From an uncultured Clostridia bacterium (GTDB taxonomy: Bacteria; Bacillota; Clostridia; Oscillospirales; Oscillospiraceae): 55,909 nt of DNA. Both the position numbers and the translations under genes were made by a program. The notes under the pieces are model-generated. The model was not told the DNA's origin and did no database searches. It worked only from the letters and a program-made list of their open reading frames with translations. Each line of letters begins with the position of its first letter. The first letter of the stretch is position 1. Below, piece after piece: positions 32,165 to 40,383 of the stretch. The stretch spans positions 1-55,909 of the forward strand of contig CAMFFO010000003.1 in assembly GCA_945949735.1 (NCBI GenBank). The letters run 5' to 3'.

Positions 32165-32181
32165 TGTCCTTGGCTTTACTT

Positions 32182-32279
32182 CTCGTAGTTGAAGCACTGC
32201 CATCCATGTAGTATAATGATCGTGGTCAAAAGCAAGAAAGCCTTTGCATTTACAACTCGTAGATTGGAACAAAACTGCC
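32182..32279 (+). promoter_or_regulatory. Promoter of the two-component system
   Basis: TTGAAG (32189-32194) and TATAAT (32212-32217) have 17-bp spacing. The heptamer CTCGTAG occurs immediately before the -35 (32182-32188) and again at 32256-32262 in the leader, a possible binding repeat for the response regulator. Confidence 0.68.
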
Positions 32280-32972
32280 ATGCAAACACAGAAACTGATT
32301 CTCCTTGTGGATGATGAAGTCAAGATCACACAAGTCCTGGCCGCCTATCTGGAAAAGGCGGGATATCGAACCATGTCGGCCCATGACGGGGAAACCGCGC
32401 TGGAGTTGCTGCGGCTTCATCCGGTCAATCTGATCCTGCTGGACTTAATGCTGCCGGATATACCGGGAGAGACATTATGCGGGCAGATCCGCGCACAGTA
32501 CCGCATCCCCATCATCATGCTTACAGCCAAGAGCCAGGAGCAGGACATTCTGGATGGTTTAGAGGTCGGTGCGGACGATTATCTGACAAAGCCATTCAGC
32601 CCCCGTGTTGTGGTAGCCAAAGTGGGAGCGGTATTGCGGAGGACGGAGAGCGACGAGTTGTTGAGCGTTCCAGTCTCCTATCGGGACGGATATCTGGTGA
32701 TCGACTTTCAGAACAAAACCGTTTTGAAGGAAGGGGCGCCCATCCACCTGACGCCATCGGAGTATCAAATACTGCGGACACTTGCCAAAGCGCCGAAACG
32801 GATCTTTACCAGAGAACAGCTGATCTCCTATGCGCTGGGAGATGATTACGACGGCTATAACCGAAGTGTTGATACCTACATTAAAAGCCTCCGCAGCAAA
32901 ATCGAACCAGACAGACATGACCCGGAGTTTATTGTCACTGTGCATGGTGTGGGCTATCAGTTCCAAGGCTGA
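32280..32972 (+). CDS. OmpR/PhoB-family response regulator
   Basis: 230 residues from ATG 32280; no clear ribosome site precedes it, and TTG 32244 is an alternative. The receiver domain has LILLVDDEVKITQVL (acidic pocket), the phospho-acceptor Asp55 in LILLDLMLPD, the TAKSQEQD loop and KPFSP with the conserved Lys. The C-terminal winged helix contains LTPSEYQILRTLAK and RSVDTYIKSLRSKIEPD. It pairs with the kinase that starts 15 nt downstream. Target genes may be the metal and envelope cluster that follows, by position only. Confidence 0.92.
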   Translation: MQTQKLILLVDDEVKITQVLAAYLEKAGYRTMSAHDGETALELLRLHPVNLILLDLMLPDIPGETLCGQIRAQYRIPIIMLTAKSQEQDILDGLEVGADDYLTKPFSPRVVVAKVGAVLRRTESDELLSVPVSYRDGYLVIDFQNKTVLKEGAPIHLTPSEYQILRTLAKAPKRIFTREQLISYALGDDYDGYNRSVDTYIKSLRSKIEPDRHDPEFIVTVHGVGYQFQG

Positions 32973-32987
32973 TGGGAGGGAGAGCAA

Positions 32988-34391
32988 ATGGTACATTCCC
33001 TGAAGGCGAAGTTGACTGTTTACTTCTCCGCCCTGCTAATATTCTCTCTTGGCGCAATGACGCTCCTGTTTAACCTGACTCTGGACAACCTGTTTGCGCA
33101 CTATGCCAACGACCAACGCCAGCGCCAGATACAGCAGATCATTGAGCAGGTCGAGGAGCAGTACCTGCCAGAAAGCCAAAGCTATAACATTGACGCAGTA
33201 GAGGTGATCGGTAATGCGGCGCTGCAAAACGGCCTGATTGTCCATGTGCAGACGCGCAACGGAGAGGTGGACTGGGATATCTCCATACATAAAGCACAAG
33301 AGTGCCAAATCGCACTGCAGCATGCAGAGGAGAATATGCACAGCCGCTATCCCTCTTTTAACGGTGCTTATTCAGAAACCACATACGATCTCTCCAGCGA
33401 TGGAACGCTGACGGGCTATCTGACGGTTGGATATTACGGTCCCTATGCGTTGGACGATGACGCATTGATATTACTGAATACGCTCAATCGAGTAACGCTG
33501 GGGCTGGGTATTGCTTTTCTGCTTGTGGCCATGGTGCTTGCCTTCTTTGCGGCCAGACGCATCGCCCGACCGATCTCGGCGACAGTCGAGGTGACCCGCA
33601 GTATCGCGGAGGGGGACTATGGGCGAAAAATTGAAACAAAGACGAAAACCAAAGAGCTGGCGTCCCTCATGCAGTCGGTCAACGAGATGTCTGAAACGCT
33701 AAAACTGAGGGAACAGCAAAAGCGCCGGATGACTGCGGATGTGGCCCATGAGCTGAGAACACCACTAACCAATCTGCAAAGCCATGTGGAGGCGGTCATC
33801 GACGGGATATGGGAGCCGTCCCCGGAGCTGTTTCAGGGCTATCGGGAGGAGATTTTGCGGCTGACACGGCTGGTGGAGCAGCTTCAGGAATTGTCCAATC
33901 TGGAAAGCGGACAGATCATACTACATCTGGAACCAATGTCTGTTGCGGAATTGTTAGAGGACATTCGCCTTGATTTTCTTGCCAGATTTCAGAACAAAGG
34001 GGTCGCCTTTGAGTTAGATACCACTCCAGAAGGACTTGCCATGGTATGCGATCAGGATCGCATCAAGCAATGTTTGACCAACCTTGTCTCCAATGCGCTG
34101 CGGGCCACGCCGGAGAGCGGGATCGTCCGGCTGGAAGGCCGGCAGGAAAAAGACTTGATCCAGTTATCTGTGTCGGATACGGGCGAAGGCATTCCAGAGG
34201 AGCACCTTTCTCAGCTGTTCGAGCGGTTTTACCGGGTAGACCCATCCAGAAGCCAGCAGACCGGCGGCATGGGGATCGGGCTGGCTATTACAAAGTCCAT
34301 CGTTGAGGCACATGGGGGAACCATCACGGCAGAGAGCGTCATCGGGAAAGGCTCAAAGTTTACCATTTGCATTCCGCTGCAAAGCGTATAA
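32988..34391 (+). CDS. Membrane sensor histidine kinase
   Basis: 467 residues from ATG 32988, with GGGAGGGAGAG upstream. Two membrane helices (VYFSALLIFSLGAMTLLFNL near 11-30 and TLGLGIAFLLVAMVLAFFAA near 170-189) flank a sensor region of about 140 residues. A HAMP domain follows, then the H-box DVAHELRTPLTNLQ with His254. The ATPase domain has NLVSNALRATP (N box), VSDTGEGIPEE (G1), FERFYRVD and GGMGIGLAITKSIVEAHGG (G2). The signal is unknown. Confidence 0.93.
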   Translation: MVHSLKAKLTVYFSALLIFSLGAMTLLFNLTLDNLFAHYANDQRQRQIQQIIEQVEEQYLPESQSYNIDAVEVIGNAALQNGLIVHVQTRNGEVDWDISIHKAQECQIALQHAEENMHSRYPSFNGAYSETTYDLSSDGTLTGYLTVGYYGPYALDDDALILLNTLNRVTLGLGIAFLLVAMVLAFFAARRIARPISATVEVTRSIAEGDYGRKIETKTKTKELASLMQSVNEMSETLKLREQQKRRMTADVAHELRTPLTNLQSHVEAVIDGIWEPSPELFQGYREEILRLTRLVEQLQELSNLESGQIILHLEPMSVAELLEDIRLDFLARFQNKGVAFELDTTPEGLAMVCDQDRIKQCLTNLVSNALRATPESGIVRLEGRQEKDLIQLSVSDTGEGIPEEHLSQLFERFYRVDPSRSQQTGGMGIGLAITKSIVEAHGGTITAESVIGKGSKFTICIPLQSV

Positions 34392-34395
34392 CGAG

Positions 34396-34433
34396 AGCGG
34401 CAGGCCGGTTTTGAACTGGCCCGCCGCTTCTTT
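34396..34433 (+). terminator. Terminator between kinase and AraC genes
   Basis: AGCGGC (34396-34401) pairs with GCCGCT (34423-34428), with GGCC/GGCC and GTT/AAC inside; TCTTTATTTG follows. It sits between convergent genes and may serve both. Confidence 0.72.
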
Positions 34434-35445
34434 ATTTGTTCCCATCGATTCGGCTTTTCCCATGCAATTTCCGATATTCCAGGGGTGACATCTCATAGGT
34501 TTCCCGGAATACCACGGAAAAGCGGCTCTGGCTCTCGTAGCCCACAGCTTGGGCAATTTGGGCGATACTATCCTTGGTCTGCGTCAGCAGCAGGGCCGCT
34601 TTCTCCATTCGGTGTTCATTCATGTGGGCGGCAAGGGAATCGCCATAAACCGCCTTGAACACAGCTTTCAATGTGGTGGGGTTGATCAGATACCGCTGAG
34701 ACAGCTCCTGAATGGTGACCCGCTGCTCCATGTGCTGCAAAATATAATCGTGGACGCTGCGGGCGATCTCCACCTGCTCCGTCTGGTATTTGTCCGCTTC
34801 CCGTTTGGGTGATAAAGAAACCGCACTGAGATGGAGCAGCAGTTCCATGACCTTCAAACGGAAATACGCCTGCTGAAGCGGTTCCGGCTGCCCATAGAAA
34901 CCGCCGAAAATAGGCTCTGTTTTCTCGTTTCCCGTAAGCGTCGCAGATGTCCCTCCGGCACAGAACTTTTCTGCCAATGCCTGTGCGGTCACGCCTGTTC
35001 CGCCAAGGAAGTCAGGCAGAGCCATATCAAATTTGGACAGATCCAGCCAGATGGCCAGCCCCTCATAGTGCCCCACTGGGAATGTCATGACCGAACCGGC
35101 GCAGAGCTGTCTGGTGTGCAGGGAAAAATCGCCGGGGCCAAGGTAAATCGAACTGCCGTCTTTCATGTTCCAGCCAACACGCCCGTAGCGGCAGTAGTTG
35201 ATCTCCAGAAGGTCGCGCTCCGCTCCATGCTGGCAGGAAACCTGCCCCGCCAGAAAGTCCTGAAAAACAAGGGTACAGCCGGGGAATACTTCCCAAGAGG
35301 TTTTTTGTCCTTTTCCTCCTGGAATGGCCTCCGTGTGCCTCACACCACCTTTCCCGTCTGCAACGGGATGATGCTCCTCCAGAAGCAGGCCGTCCGGAAC
35401 ATCAGCCAATGCAGTTTGAATTTTTGGAAGATGCTGATGATACAA
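34432..35445 (-). CDS. AraC-family transcription regulator
   Basis: 337 residues, minus strand. The C-terminal HTH pair is clear: VTIQELSQRYLINPTTLKAV and QIAQAVGYESQSRFSVVFRE, ending in ETYEMSPLEYRKLHGK. The N-terminal 230 residues are a ligand-sensing region with SSIYLGPGDFSLHTR, like siderophore or metal-uptake AraC regulators. The gene lies 25 bp after the ArsR gene on the same strand, so the two are probably one operon. Confidence 0.9.
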   Translation of the reverse strand: MYHQHLPKIQTALADVPDGLLLEEHHPVADGKGGVRHTEAIPGGKGQKTSWEVFPGCTLVFQDFLAGQVSCQHGAERDLLEINYCRYGRVGWNMKDGSSIYLGPGDFSLHTRQLCAGSVMTFPVGHYEGLAIWLDLSKFDMALPDFLGGTGVTAQALAEKFCAGGTSATLTGNEKTEPIFGGFYGQPEPLQQAYFRLKVMELLLHLSAVSLSPKREADKYQTEQVEIARSVHDYILQHMEQRVTIQELSQRYLINPTTLKAVFKAVYGDSLAAHMNEHRMEKAALLLTQTKDSIAQIAQAVGYESQSRFSVVFRETYEMSPLEYRKLHGKSRIDGNK

Positions 35446-35470
35446 GCCGATCCCTCCGTTTTCCTCCTGC

Positions 35471-35836
35471 CTAATCCGGGCAGGATATCTTCATGATCTT
35501 CTCGATGACCTGATGGAGCAAAACGCTCTGCTCCGTCTCCGCCGCTTTATAGTAGACCTCTTTCCCCTCACGGCGACTGACAATCAATCCACGGTCTTTT
35601 AACTGCCGCAGATGGTGGGACACAGCAGGGCTTGTCATCTCCACCATAGCGGAGATGTTGATGACGCACTCCTCGCAGTGACACAGCAGCCAGAAGATCC
35701 GCAGCCGGCTGGAATCATCCAAAAGCTTGAATGTCCCGGCAACGGTCTGGAATGTTTCCGGCTTTGCCAACTGCGCCTTCAAAAACTCCGTATTCTGTCC
35801 CTCGCCGTGGTGATGGGGGAGCTGCAAGTCAGACAT
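35471..35836 (-). CDS. ArsR/SmtB-family metal-responsive repressor
   Basis: 121 residues. The ATG at 35836 has AAGGAGG upstream; the longer ORF to 35911 lacks one. The winged helix is SSRLRIFWLLCHCEECVINI followed by TSPAVSHHLRQLKDRGLIVS. CHCEEC in the first helix is a likely thiolate metal site, as in the CadC/ArsR group, and HHHGEG near the N-terminus may add ligands. It is divergent from the HMA protein and P-type ATPase genes and probably represses them. Confidence 0.88.
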   Translation of the reverse strand: MSDLQLPHHHGEGQNTEFLKAQLAKPETFQTVAGTFKLLDDSSRLRIFWLLCHCEECVINISAMVEMTSPAVSHHLRQLKDRGLIVSRREGKEVYYKAAETEQSVLLHQVIEKIMKISCPD

Positions 35837-36004
35837 CACATATCCCTCCTTGAAAATTGTCCGTTTTGGAAATGCTTTTTGCCGGTTTGGAAGAAAGGCA
35901 GCGTAAGGCATTGACTTCCCGCCGCGAATCCATCATACTACAATCACATCAATTAAACAAGTGCTTGATTGATAAATCCAACAATTTCGAGAGGAGCTAT
36001 TCCG
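35837..36004 (+). promoter_or_regulatory. Divergent metal-control region with promoter and dyad
   Basis: Reading right, TTGACT (35911-35916) and CATACT (35934-35939) have 17-bp spacing. An imperfect dyad around CAAG-TG-CTTG (35949-35973, with outer TCAAT and ATTGA) lies just after the promoter, where an ArsR repressor would block it. The promoter shares 23 of 29 bases with the promoter of the Cys/His repeat gene at 40272-40244. Confidence 0.68.
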
Positions 36005-36223
36005 ATGAAAAAGACCTATAAGATCGAAGTTGACTGCGCCAACTGCGCCAATCTGATGGAGGACGCCGCCAGAAAGACCCCCGGCGTCGCCGCCGCCACC
36101 GTTAACTTCATGACCCAGAAGATGATCGTGGAGTTTCAGGATGGCCAGGAGCCGAAGGAGGTCATGCAGGCAGTCCTGAAAGCCTGCAAGAAGGTGGAGC
36201 CTGACTGCGAGATTGAACTTTGA
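36005..36223 (+). CDS. Stand-alone HMA metal-binding protein
   Basis: 72 residues from ATG 36005 with GAGGAG upstream. KTYKIEVDCANCANLMEDAA holds the CxxC motif in the HMA position and the rest follows the beta-alpha-beta-beta-alpha-beta pattern (VNFMTQKMIVEFQDG). It probably hands a soft metal (Zn, Cd, Pb or Cu) to the ATPase encoded next, which lacks its own HMA domain. Confidence 0.88.
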   Translation: MKKTYKIEVDCANCANLMEDAARKTPGVAAATVNFMTQKMIVEFQDGQEPKEVMQAVLKACKKVEPDCEIEL

Positions 36224-36230
36224 CCCGCAA

Positions 36231-36319
36231 GCGCCCCGGACGCATCAGGCGAAAGGGGCGCGTCTTTCACAGAAAGTATTAAATGATTGAGCAATCAATA
36301 AATTAAAGGGGGTTATACC
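36231..36319 (+). promoter_or_regulatory. Hairpin and second metal-type dyad before the ATPase gene
   Basis: GCGCCCC (36231-36237) pairs with GGGGCGC (36255-36261), an attenuator-like hairpin. TGATTG-AG-CAATCA (36284-36297) is a perfect 6-2-6 dyad, resembling the half-sites in the upstream control region (TTGATTGATAA). It is a likely second ArsR operator. Confidence 0.55.
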
Positions 36320-38203
36320 GTGACAAAAAAGCAAACGATCATGCTGGTACGCATCTTGATTGCGGCGGCAATGATGATTGCGTTGAATTTCCTGGCGCTG
36401 CCCATGGGACTCTCAACGGCGCTTTATATGGCCGCTTACCTAATTATCGGCTATGACATTTTGAGGAAGGCCGTGAAGGGCATCCTGAACGGCCAGGTGT
36501 TTGACGAAAACTTTCTGATGGCGGTGGCCACCATCGGCGCCATCGCACTGGCCATCTATGAAAAGAGCGGCGACTACAACGAGGCCATCGCCGTCATGCT
36601 GTTCTATCAGGTGGGTGAGCTGTTCCAGAGCTATGCCGTAGGAAAGAGCCGTAGAAACATTACCGCTCTCATGGACATTCGACCGGACTACGCCAATATT
36701 GAGCGGAACGGACAGCTGGAAAAGGTAGATCCGGACGAAGTGGAGATCGGCACTGTGATCGTGGTGCAGCCCGGCGAAAAAGTCCCCATTGACGGCATCA
36801 TCATTGAGGGTAATTCCGCCTTGAACACCTCCGCACTGACTGGTGAAAGTCTGCCCCGTGAGGCCGCTGTGGATGACGAGGTCATCAGCGGCTGCATCAA
36901 TATGACCGGTGTTCTGAAGATCCGAACCACCAAGGAGTTTGGTGAGTCTACTGTATCCAAGATTCTGGAACTGGTAGAGGAATCCAGCTCCCGGAAATCC
37001 AAGTCGGAGGACTTTATCTCCAAGTTCGCCAAGGTCTACACGCCGTTGGTCTGTATCGCCGCGTTGCTGTTGGCGGTGCTGCCCCCCATCGGAAATATGC
37101 TGATGGGCAATCCCGCTAACTGGGCTAACTGGATCTATAGCGCCCTGACCTTCCTGGTCATCAGCTGCCCCTGCGCTCTGGTGGTCAGCGTTCCCCTCAG
37201 CTTCTTCGCCGGTATTGGCGGCGCCAGCAAGGAGGGCGTTCTGATCAAGGGCTCCAACTATATGGAGACCCTGTCCCAGACCAAGGTGGTGGTGTTTGAC
37301 AAGACCGGCACTCTGACTCAGGGCGTGTTTGAGGTCAACGGCATCCACCACAACACCATGGAGGAAGAAAAGCTGCTGGAATACGCGGCGTTGGCCGAGT
37401 GTTCCTCCTCCCATCCCATCAGCAAGAGCCTGCAGAGAGCCTACGGGAAAGAAATCGACCGCAGCCGTGTGACCGATATCGAGGAGATCAGCGGTCATGG
37501 ACTGATCGCCAAGGTGGACGGCGTTGAGGTTGCCGCCGGCAATGCGAAGCTGATGCAGCGTCTGGCCATCCCCTATGCGGATTGCAGCTCGGTTGGCACC
37601 ATCATCCATGTGGCCATCAACGGCGAATACGCCGGACACATCCTGATCTCCGACATCGAGAAGCCCAACTCCAAGGCAGCTATCTCCGCACTGAAAAAGG
37701 CCGGAGTGGAAAAGACCGTCATGCTCACCGGCGATGCCAAGCGGGTGGCGGACCGTGTGGCAGCCGATTTGGGCGTGGACGAGGTTCACAGCGAGTTGCT
37801 CCCCGGCGACAAGGTGACCCAAGTGGAGAAGCTGCTGGCCGCAAAGCCGCCGAAGGCGAAGCTGGCCTTTGTGGGCGACGGCATCAACGACGCCCCCGTG
37901 CTGGGGCGGGCGGACATCGGCATCGCCATGGGCGCTATGGGCTCTGATGCGGCTATTGAGGCGGCGGATGTGGTTCTGATGGATGATGACCCCATGAAAA
38001 TCGCAAAGGGCATCAAGATCTCCCGGAAGTGCATCTCCATCGTCTATCAGAACATCACTCTGGCTCTGGTGGTCAAGTTTATCTGCCTTGCTCTGGGTGC
38101 GATAGGCCGGGCCAATATGTGGATGGCGATTTTTGCCGATGTGGGCGTCACCGTGATCGCGGTCTTGAATGCGATTAGAGCCCTGCGGGTTCATAATCTG
38201 TAA
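36320..38203 (+). CDS. P1B-type heavy-metal-transporting ATPase
   Basis: 627 residues from GTG 36320 after AGGGGG. It has eight membrane segments and no N-terminal HMA domain. Key motifs are TGES (174-177, actuator), SCPCAL (CPC 283-285, metal path), DKTGT (327-331, phosphorylation site), SSHPIS (HP motif) and GDGINDAP. The last membrane segments contain MAIFADVGVTVIAVLNAIR, whose Asp is the mark of the Zn/Cd/Pb (P1B-2, CadA/ZntA) group. It pumps divalent metal out of the cell. Confidence 0.93.
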   Translation: MTKKQTIMLVRILIAAAMMIALNFLALPMGLSTALYMAAYLIIGYDILRKAVKGILNGQVFDENFLMAVATIGAIALAIYEKSGDYNEAIAVMLFYQVGELFQSYAVGKSRRNITALMDIRPDYANIERNGQLEKVDPDEVEIGTVIVVQPGEKVPIDGIIIEGNSALNTSALTGESLPREAAVDDEVISGCINMTGVLKIRTTKEFGESTVSKILELVEESSSRKSKSEDFISKFAKVYTPLVCIAALLLAVLPPIGNMLMGNPANWANWIYSALTFLVISCPCALVVSVPLSFFAGIGGASKEGVLIKGSNYMETLSQTKVVVFDKTGTLTQGVFEVNGIHHNTMEEEKLLEYAALAECSSSHPISKSLQRAYGKEIDRSRVTDIEEISGHGLIAKVDGVEVAAGNAKLMQRLAIPYADCSSVGTIIHVAINGEYAGHILISDIEKPNSKAAISALKKAGVEKTVMLTGDAKRVADRVAADLGVDEVHSELLPGDKVTQVEKLLAAKPPKAKLAFVGDGINDAPVLGRADIGIAMGAMGSDAAIEAADVVLMDDDPMKIAKGIKISRKCISIVYQNITLALVVKFICLALGAIGRANMWMAIFADVGVTVIAVLNAIRALRVHNL

Positions 38204-38212
38204 AAAGGAGAG

Positions 38213-38247
38213 AAAGGGCGCGGGCCACTACTTTGGCCGCGCCCTTT
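38213..38247 (+). terminator. GC-rich hairpin after the metal ATPase
   Basis: AAAGGGCGCG (38213-38222) pairs with CGCGCCCTTT (38238-38247), extended by GCC/GGC past a one-base bulge. The T tract is short. It partially insulates the following ArsR gene. Confidence 0.6.
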
Positions 38248-38261
38248 CCATCAACCATCAA

Positions 38262-38576
38262 ATGAATCATCAGAAGGAACATCACTGCCCTTGCGATCCT
38301 AAGTTTGTGCCGGCGATGGCAGATTTTTTCCGTGTGTTGGGCGACCCCACCCGCATCCGACTGATTGCTATCCTCCATGAGCAGGAAACTTGCGTGACGG
38401 AGCTTGCAGAGCGGTTACGGATGACGCAATCGGCGGTTTCCCACCAGCTGAACATTTTGAAGGCCCACAAAATAGTGGCACAGCGCAGGGTTGGCAGACA
38501 GATATTCTATTCTCTGCCTGAGCAGAATATATGGCCGATCATTGAAACAGGGTTGTCCCATCTTGCGGAGAAATAG
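38262..38576 (+). CDS. Second ArsR-family regulator
   Basis: 104 residues from ATG 38262. No ribosome site is seen, so a start further downstream is possible. HHCPCDPKFVPAMADFFRVL places CPC near the N-terminus; DPTRIRLIAILHEQETCVTE and TQSAVSHQLNILKAHKIVAQ form the winged helix. The ETCV cysteine corresponds to the metal-sensing helix of CadC. It likely senses the same metal as the ATPase. The location directly after the pump suggests autoregulation of the cluster. Confidence 0.82.
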   Translation: MNHQKEHHCPCDPKFVPAMADFFRVLGDPTRIRLIAILHEQETCVTELAERLRMTQSAVSHQLNILKAHKIVAQRRVGRQIFYSLPEQNIWPIIETGLSHLAEK

Positions 38577-38585
38577 TGGATAGAA

Positions 38586-39725
38586 TTATGGTATTAGTTC
38601 TATTGTGACGATTTCACTGTCTGTTCCGACACGGATGGGCAGTTGAAAATAACCAGTTCCGGCTGAGATAATGCCATGTGTGTTTCTCAACTGGGTATGC
38701 CCATAGAAATGCCCTGGCGGATGAAACAGCTTTGTGAGCAAGGTCACGGGGAAAAACTGGCCCCGGTGGGTGTGGCCACTCAAAACCATGCTGGCTCCAC
38801 ACTGAGCCGCTTCCTCAAAGCCGTCTGGACTGTGATCCATAACGACCACCGGTTTATCTCCTGTGACAGAGGCCAGCAGTTCAGCCAGCGGCAAACGCTT
38901 CCCGCCGCTCCGCAAGAGATCATCCCGCCCAACGAGACAGATCTCCGGTAATTCCACGCTGTCATCCAGAAGTAAATGGATCCCGGCGTTTTTGAAAAAT
39001 GCTTGAAGCTGCTTGTCCGCTGGAGATGGATCATGATTTCCCAGAACGGCAAATACGCCCTGTGTTGTCCGGAGGTTTTGAAGACTGCCGCAGATGCTCT
39101 CCAGTTCCCAGCACTCCCCGACAGAGCCATTATTGAAAATGTCCCCGGCGATCACGACCAGCTCCGGGTGCAATCCATTGACTTCATCCACCATTTTTGC
39201 AATATGCCGGGTTCCCACAAATAGTCCGATGTGGAGGTCGCTCAACAGCACGATCCTGCAAGAGTTGTCTAAGCGGGCTCCACAAGGTATTGTGTAGGAC
39301 ACATGGCGGAACTGCCGAGCGTGGAGGCTGCCATAGAGCGTTACGCCTGCGGCAATTATAAAAGCTATGCTCCATAGGAACACATGGATGTCGATAAGGC
39401 AGGAGAGTAACGCTCCGGCAAGCAAGTTCAAAAGATCAGCGCAGAGCAGCAGGCAAACGGAATACAGCAAGAAGCAGAAATAAAGGTATCCAGCCATTGA
39501 TACGGCTCTGGCAATCCGGCTTGTGTCCACTCGTTTCATCTGAGAGGCATAAAAGGCGGTAAATATAAGCTGTGCGCCAAATATGGGCCAGACGCTTCCC
39601 AGATCCCACAAGCCTTCCAAAACTCTTTCCATGCGAATACTCACATAAAATAGTGCGGCCAGATAGCCCAGAAAATAGACCGCAAAGAAACTGTCCCATG
39701 ACAACAGCCGTCTAAAACACTTCAT
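38586..39725 (-). CDS. Membrane metallophosphoesterase (YkuE-like)
   Basis: 379 residues, minus strand. Four hydrophobic segments fill the first 140 residues. The calcineurin-like phosphoesterase domain follows, with all metal motifs: LLSDLHIG, VVIAGDIFNNG, VLGNHD, and SGHTHRGQ. Such enzymes face outside or inside and cut phosphodiesters or phosphomonoesters of unknown identity. It is more AT-rich than neighbours. Confidence 0.88.
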   Translation of the reverse strand: MKCFRRLLSWDSFFAVYFLGYLAALFYVSIRMERVLEGLWDLGSVWPIFGAQLIFTAFYASQMKRVDTSRIARAVSMAGYLYFCFLLYSVCLLLCADLLNLLAGALLSCLIDIHVFLWSIAFIIAAGVTLYGSLHARQFRHVSYTIPCGARLDNSCRIVLLSDLHIGLFVGTRHIAKMVDEVNGLHPELVVIAGDIFNNGSVGECWELESICGSLQNLRTTQGVFAVLGNHDPSPADKQLQAFFKNAGIHLLLDDSVELPEICLVGRDDLLRSGGKRLPLAELLASVTGDKPVVVMDHSPDGFEEAAQCGASMVLSGHTHRGQFFPVTLLTKLFHPPGHFYGHTQLRNTHGIISAGTGYFQLPIRVGTDSEIVTIELIP

Positions 39726-39767
39726 GGAAACTCCTCACATTCGTTGGATGAAACATAATTGATACGA

Positions 39768-39797
39768 AAACAGGCGGGCAGTGCTGCCCGCCTGTTT
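39768..39797 (-). terminator. Perfect 14-bp terminator hairpin
   Basis: AAACAGGCGGGCAG (39768-39781) is followed by the exact complement (39784-39797). Flanking A and T runs allow termination in both directions; it lies just after the Cys/His repeat gene on the minus strand. Confidence 0.85.
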
Positions 39798-39805
39798 GTT
39801 TTCCC

Positions 39806-40198
39806 TTAGTGGTGGGAACCACCGTGTCTGCTGCTTCCACCGGTTTTCGTTCCGTGAGAGGAGCCATGATGCCCGGATGTCGTTCCATCTCCGCTGTGGT
39901 CATGTGTCTTGGTGCAGGTCGCATGGGTGGCGTGGTCATGGACCGCAGAGCAGCTTGCGTCCACCGCATGATCATGATTTAAGGTGCAGGCGGCGTCAAC
40001 AGCGTGGTCATGCTCCAGCGTACAGATGGCATCGGCCGCATGGTCGTGATCCAAGGTACAGCTGCTGTGGATACTGTGGTCGTGATCCTGTGTGCAGTAG
40101 CCGGCAGATGCGTCTGCTGCAAAAGCACCGACAGAAAGTGCCGCCGTCATAAGCAATGCTGCGGGAACCACCACAAGCTTCCGGATGTTATGTTTCAT
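39806..40198 (-). CDS. Secreted metal-binding protein with six 12-residue Cys/His repeats
   Basis: 130 residues, minus strand, start preceded by TTAGGAGG. A signal peptide (KHNIRKLVVVPAALLMTAAL..., likely cut after AFAA) leads to six repeats of exactly 12 residues. Each has the form C-x3-H-D-H-x5, with Cys at 35, 47, 59, 71, 83 and 95. A His/Gly/Ser tail (SGHHGSSHG...RHGGSHH) follows. About 22 His and 6 Cys occur in 100 mature residues, which strongly implies binding of zinc, copper or cadmium outside the membrane. I do not recognise a named family. It lies among metal-efflux genes and shares promoter sequence with them. Confidence 0.82.
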   Translation of the reverse strand: MKHNIRKLVVVPAALLMTAALSVGAFAADASAGYCTQDHDHSIHSSCTLDHDHAADAICTLEHDHAVDAACTLNHDHAVDASCSAVHDHATHATCTKTHDHSGDGTTSGHHGSSHGTKTGGSSRHGGSHH

Positions 40199-40272
40199 GG
40201 AAAGGACCTCCTAATTATTCTTGAAAAGGCTAAAACCCTTTTCAGTATGATGGATTTATGGAAAGAAGTCAA
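40199..40272 (-). promoter_or_regulatory. Promoter and inverted repeat of the Cys/His repeat gene
   Basis: On the minus strand TTGACT (40272-40267) and CATACT (40249-40244) have a 17-bp spacer ending AATCCAT, the same as at 35911-35939. An inverted repeat TGAAAAGG/CCTTTTCA (40222-40229 and 40237-40244) lies immediately after the -10 box, as an operator or leader hairpin. Confidence 0.7.
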
Positions 40273-40383
40273 TCCTTCACGATGCCTTCTTTCCAAAAGG
40301 GAAAAAAGTATTTCCAAAACAGATGATGTGTAGGGATCGGTATGTCAATGTCCAGCTTACAGCATCTTCATCATTACAAAAAA

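Noticed and set aside
36440..38194. Antisense open frame of 584 codons opposite the metal ATPase
   Set aside because: The high His and Asp content only reflects reversed codons of the ATPase gene, not a metal-binding protein.
39806..40120. Possible CRISPR-like or iteron array (36-bp periodic repeats)
   Set aside because: The 36-bp period is the DNA of six 12-codon repeats in the Cys/His protein; there are no unique spacers and the frame is open throughout.
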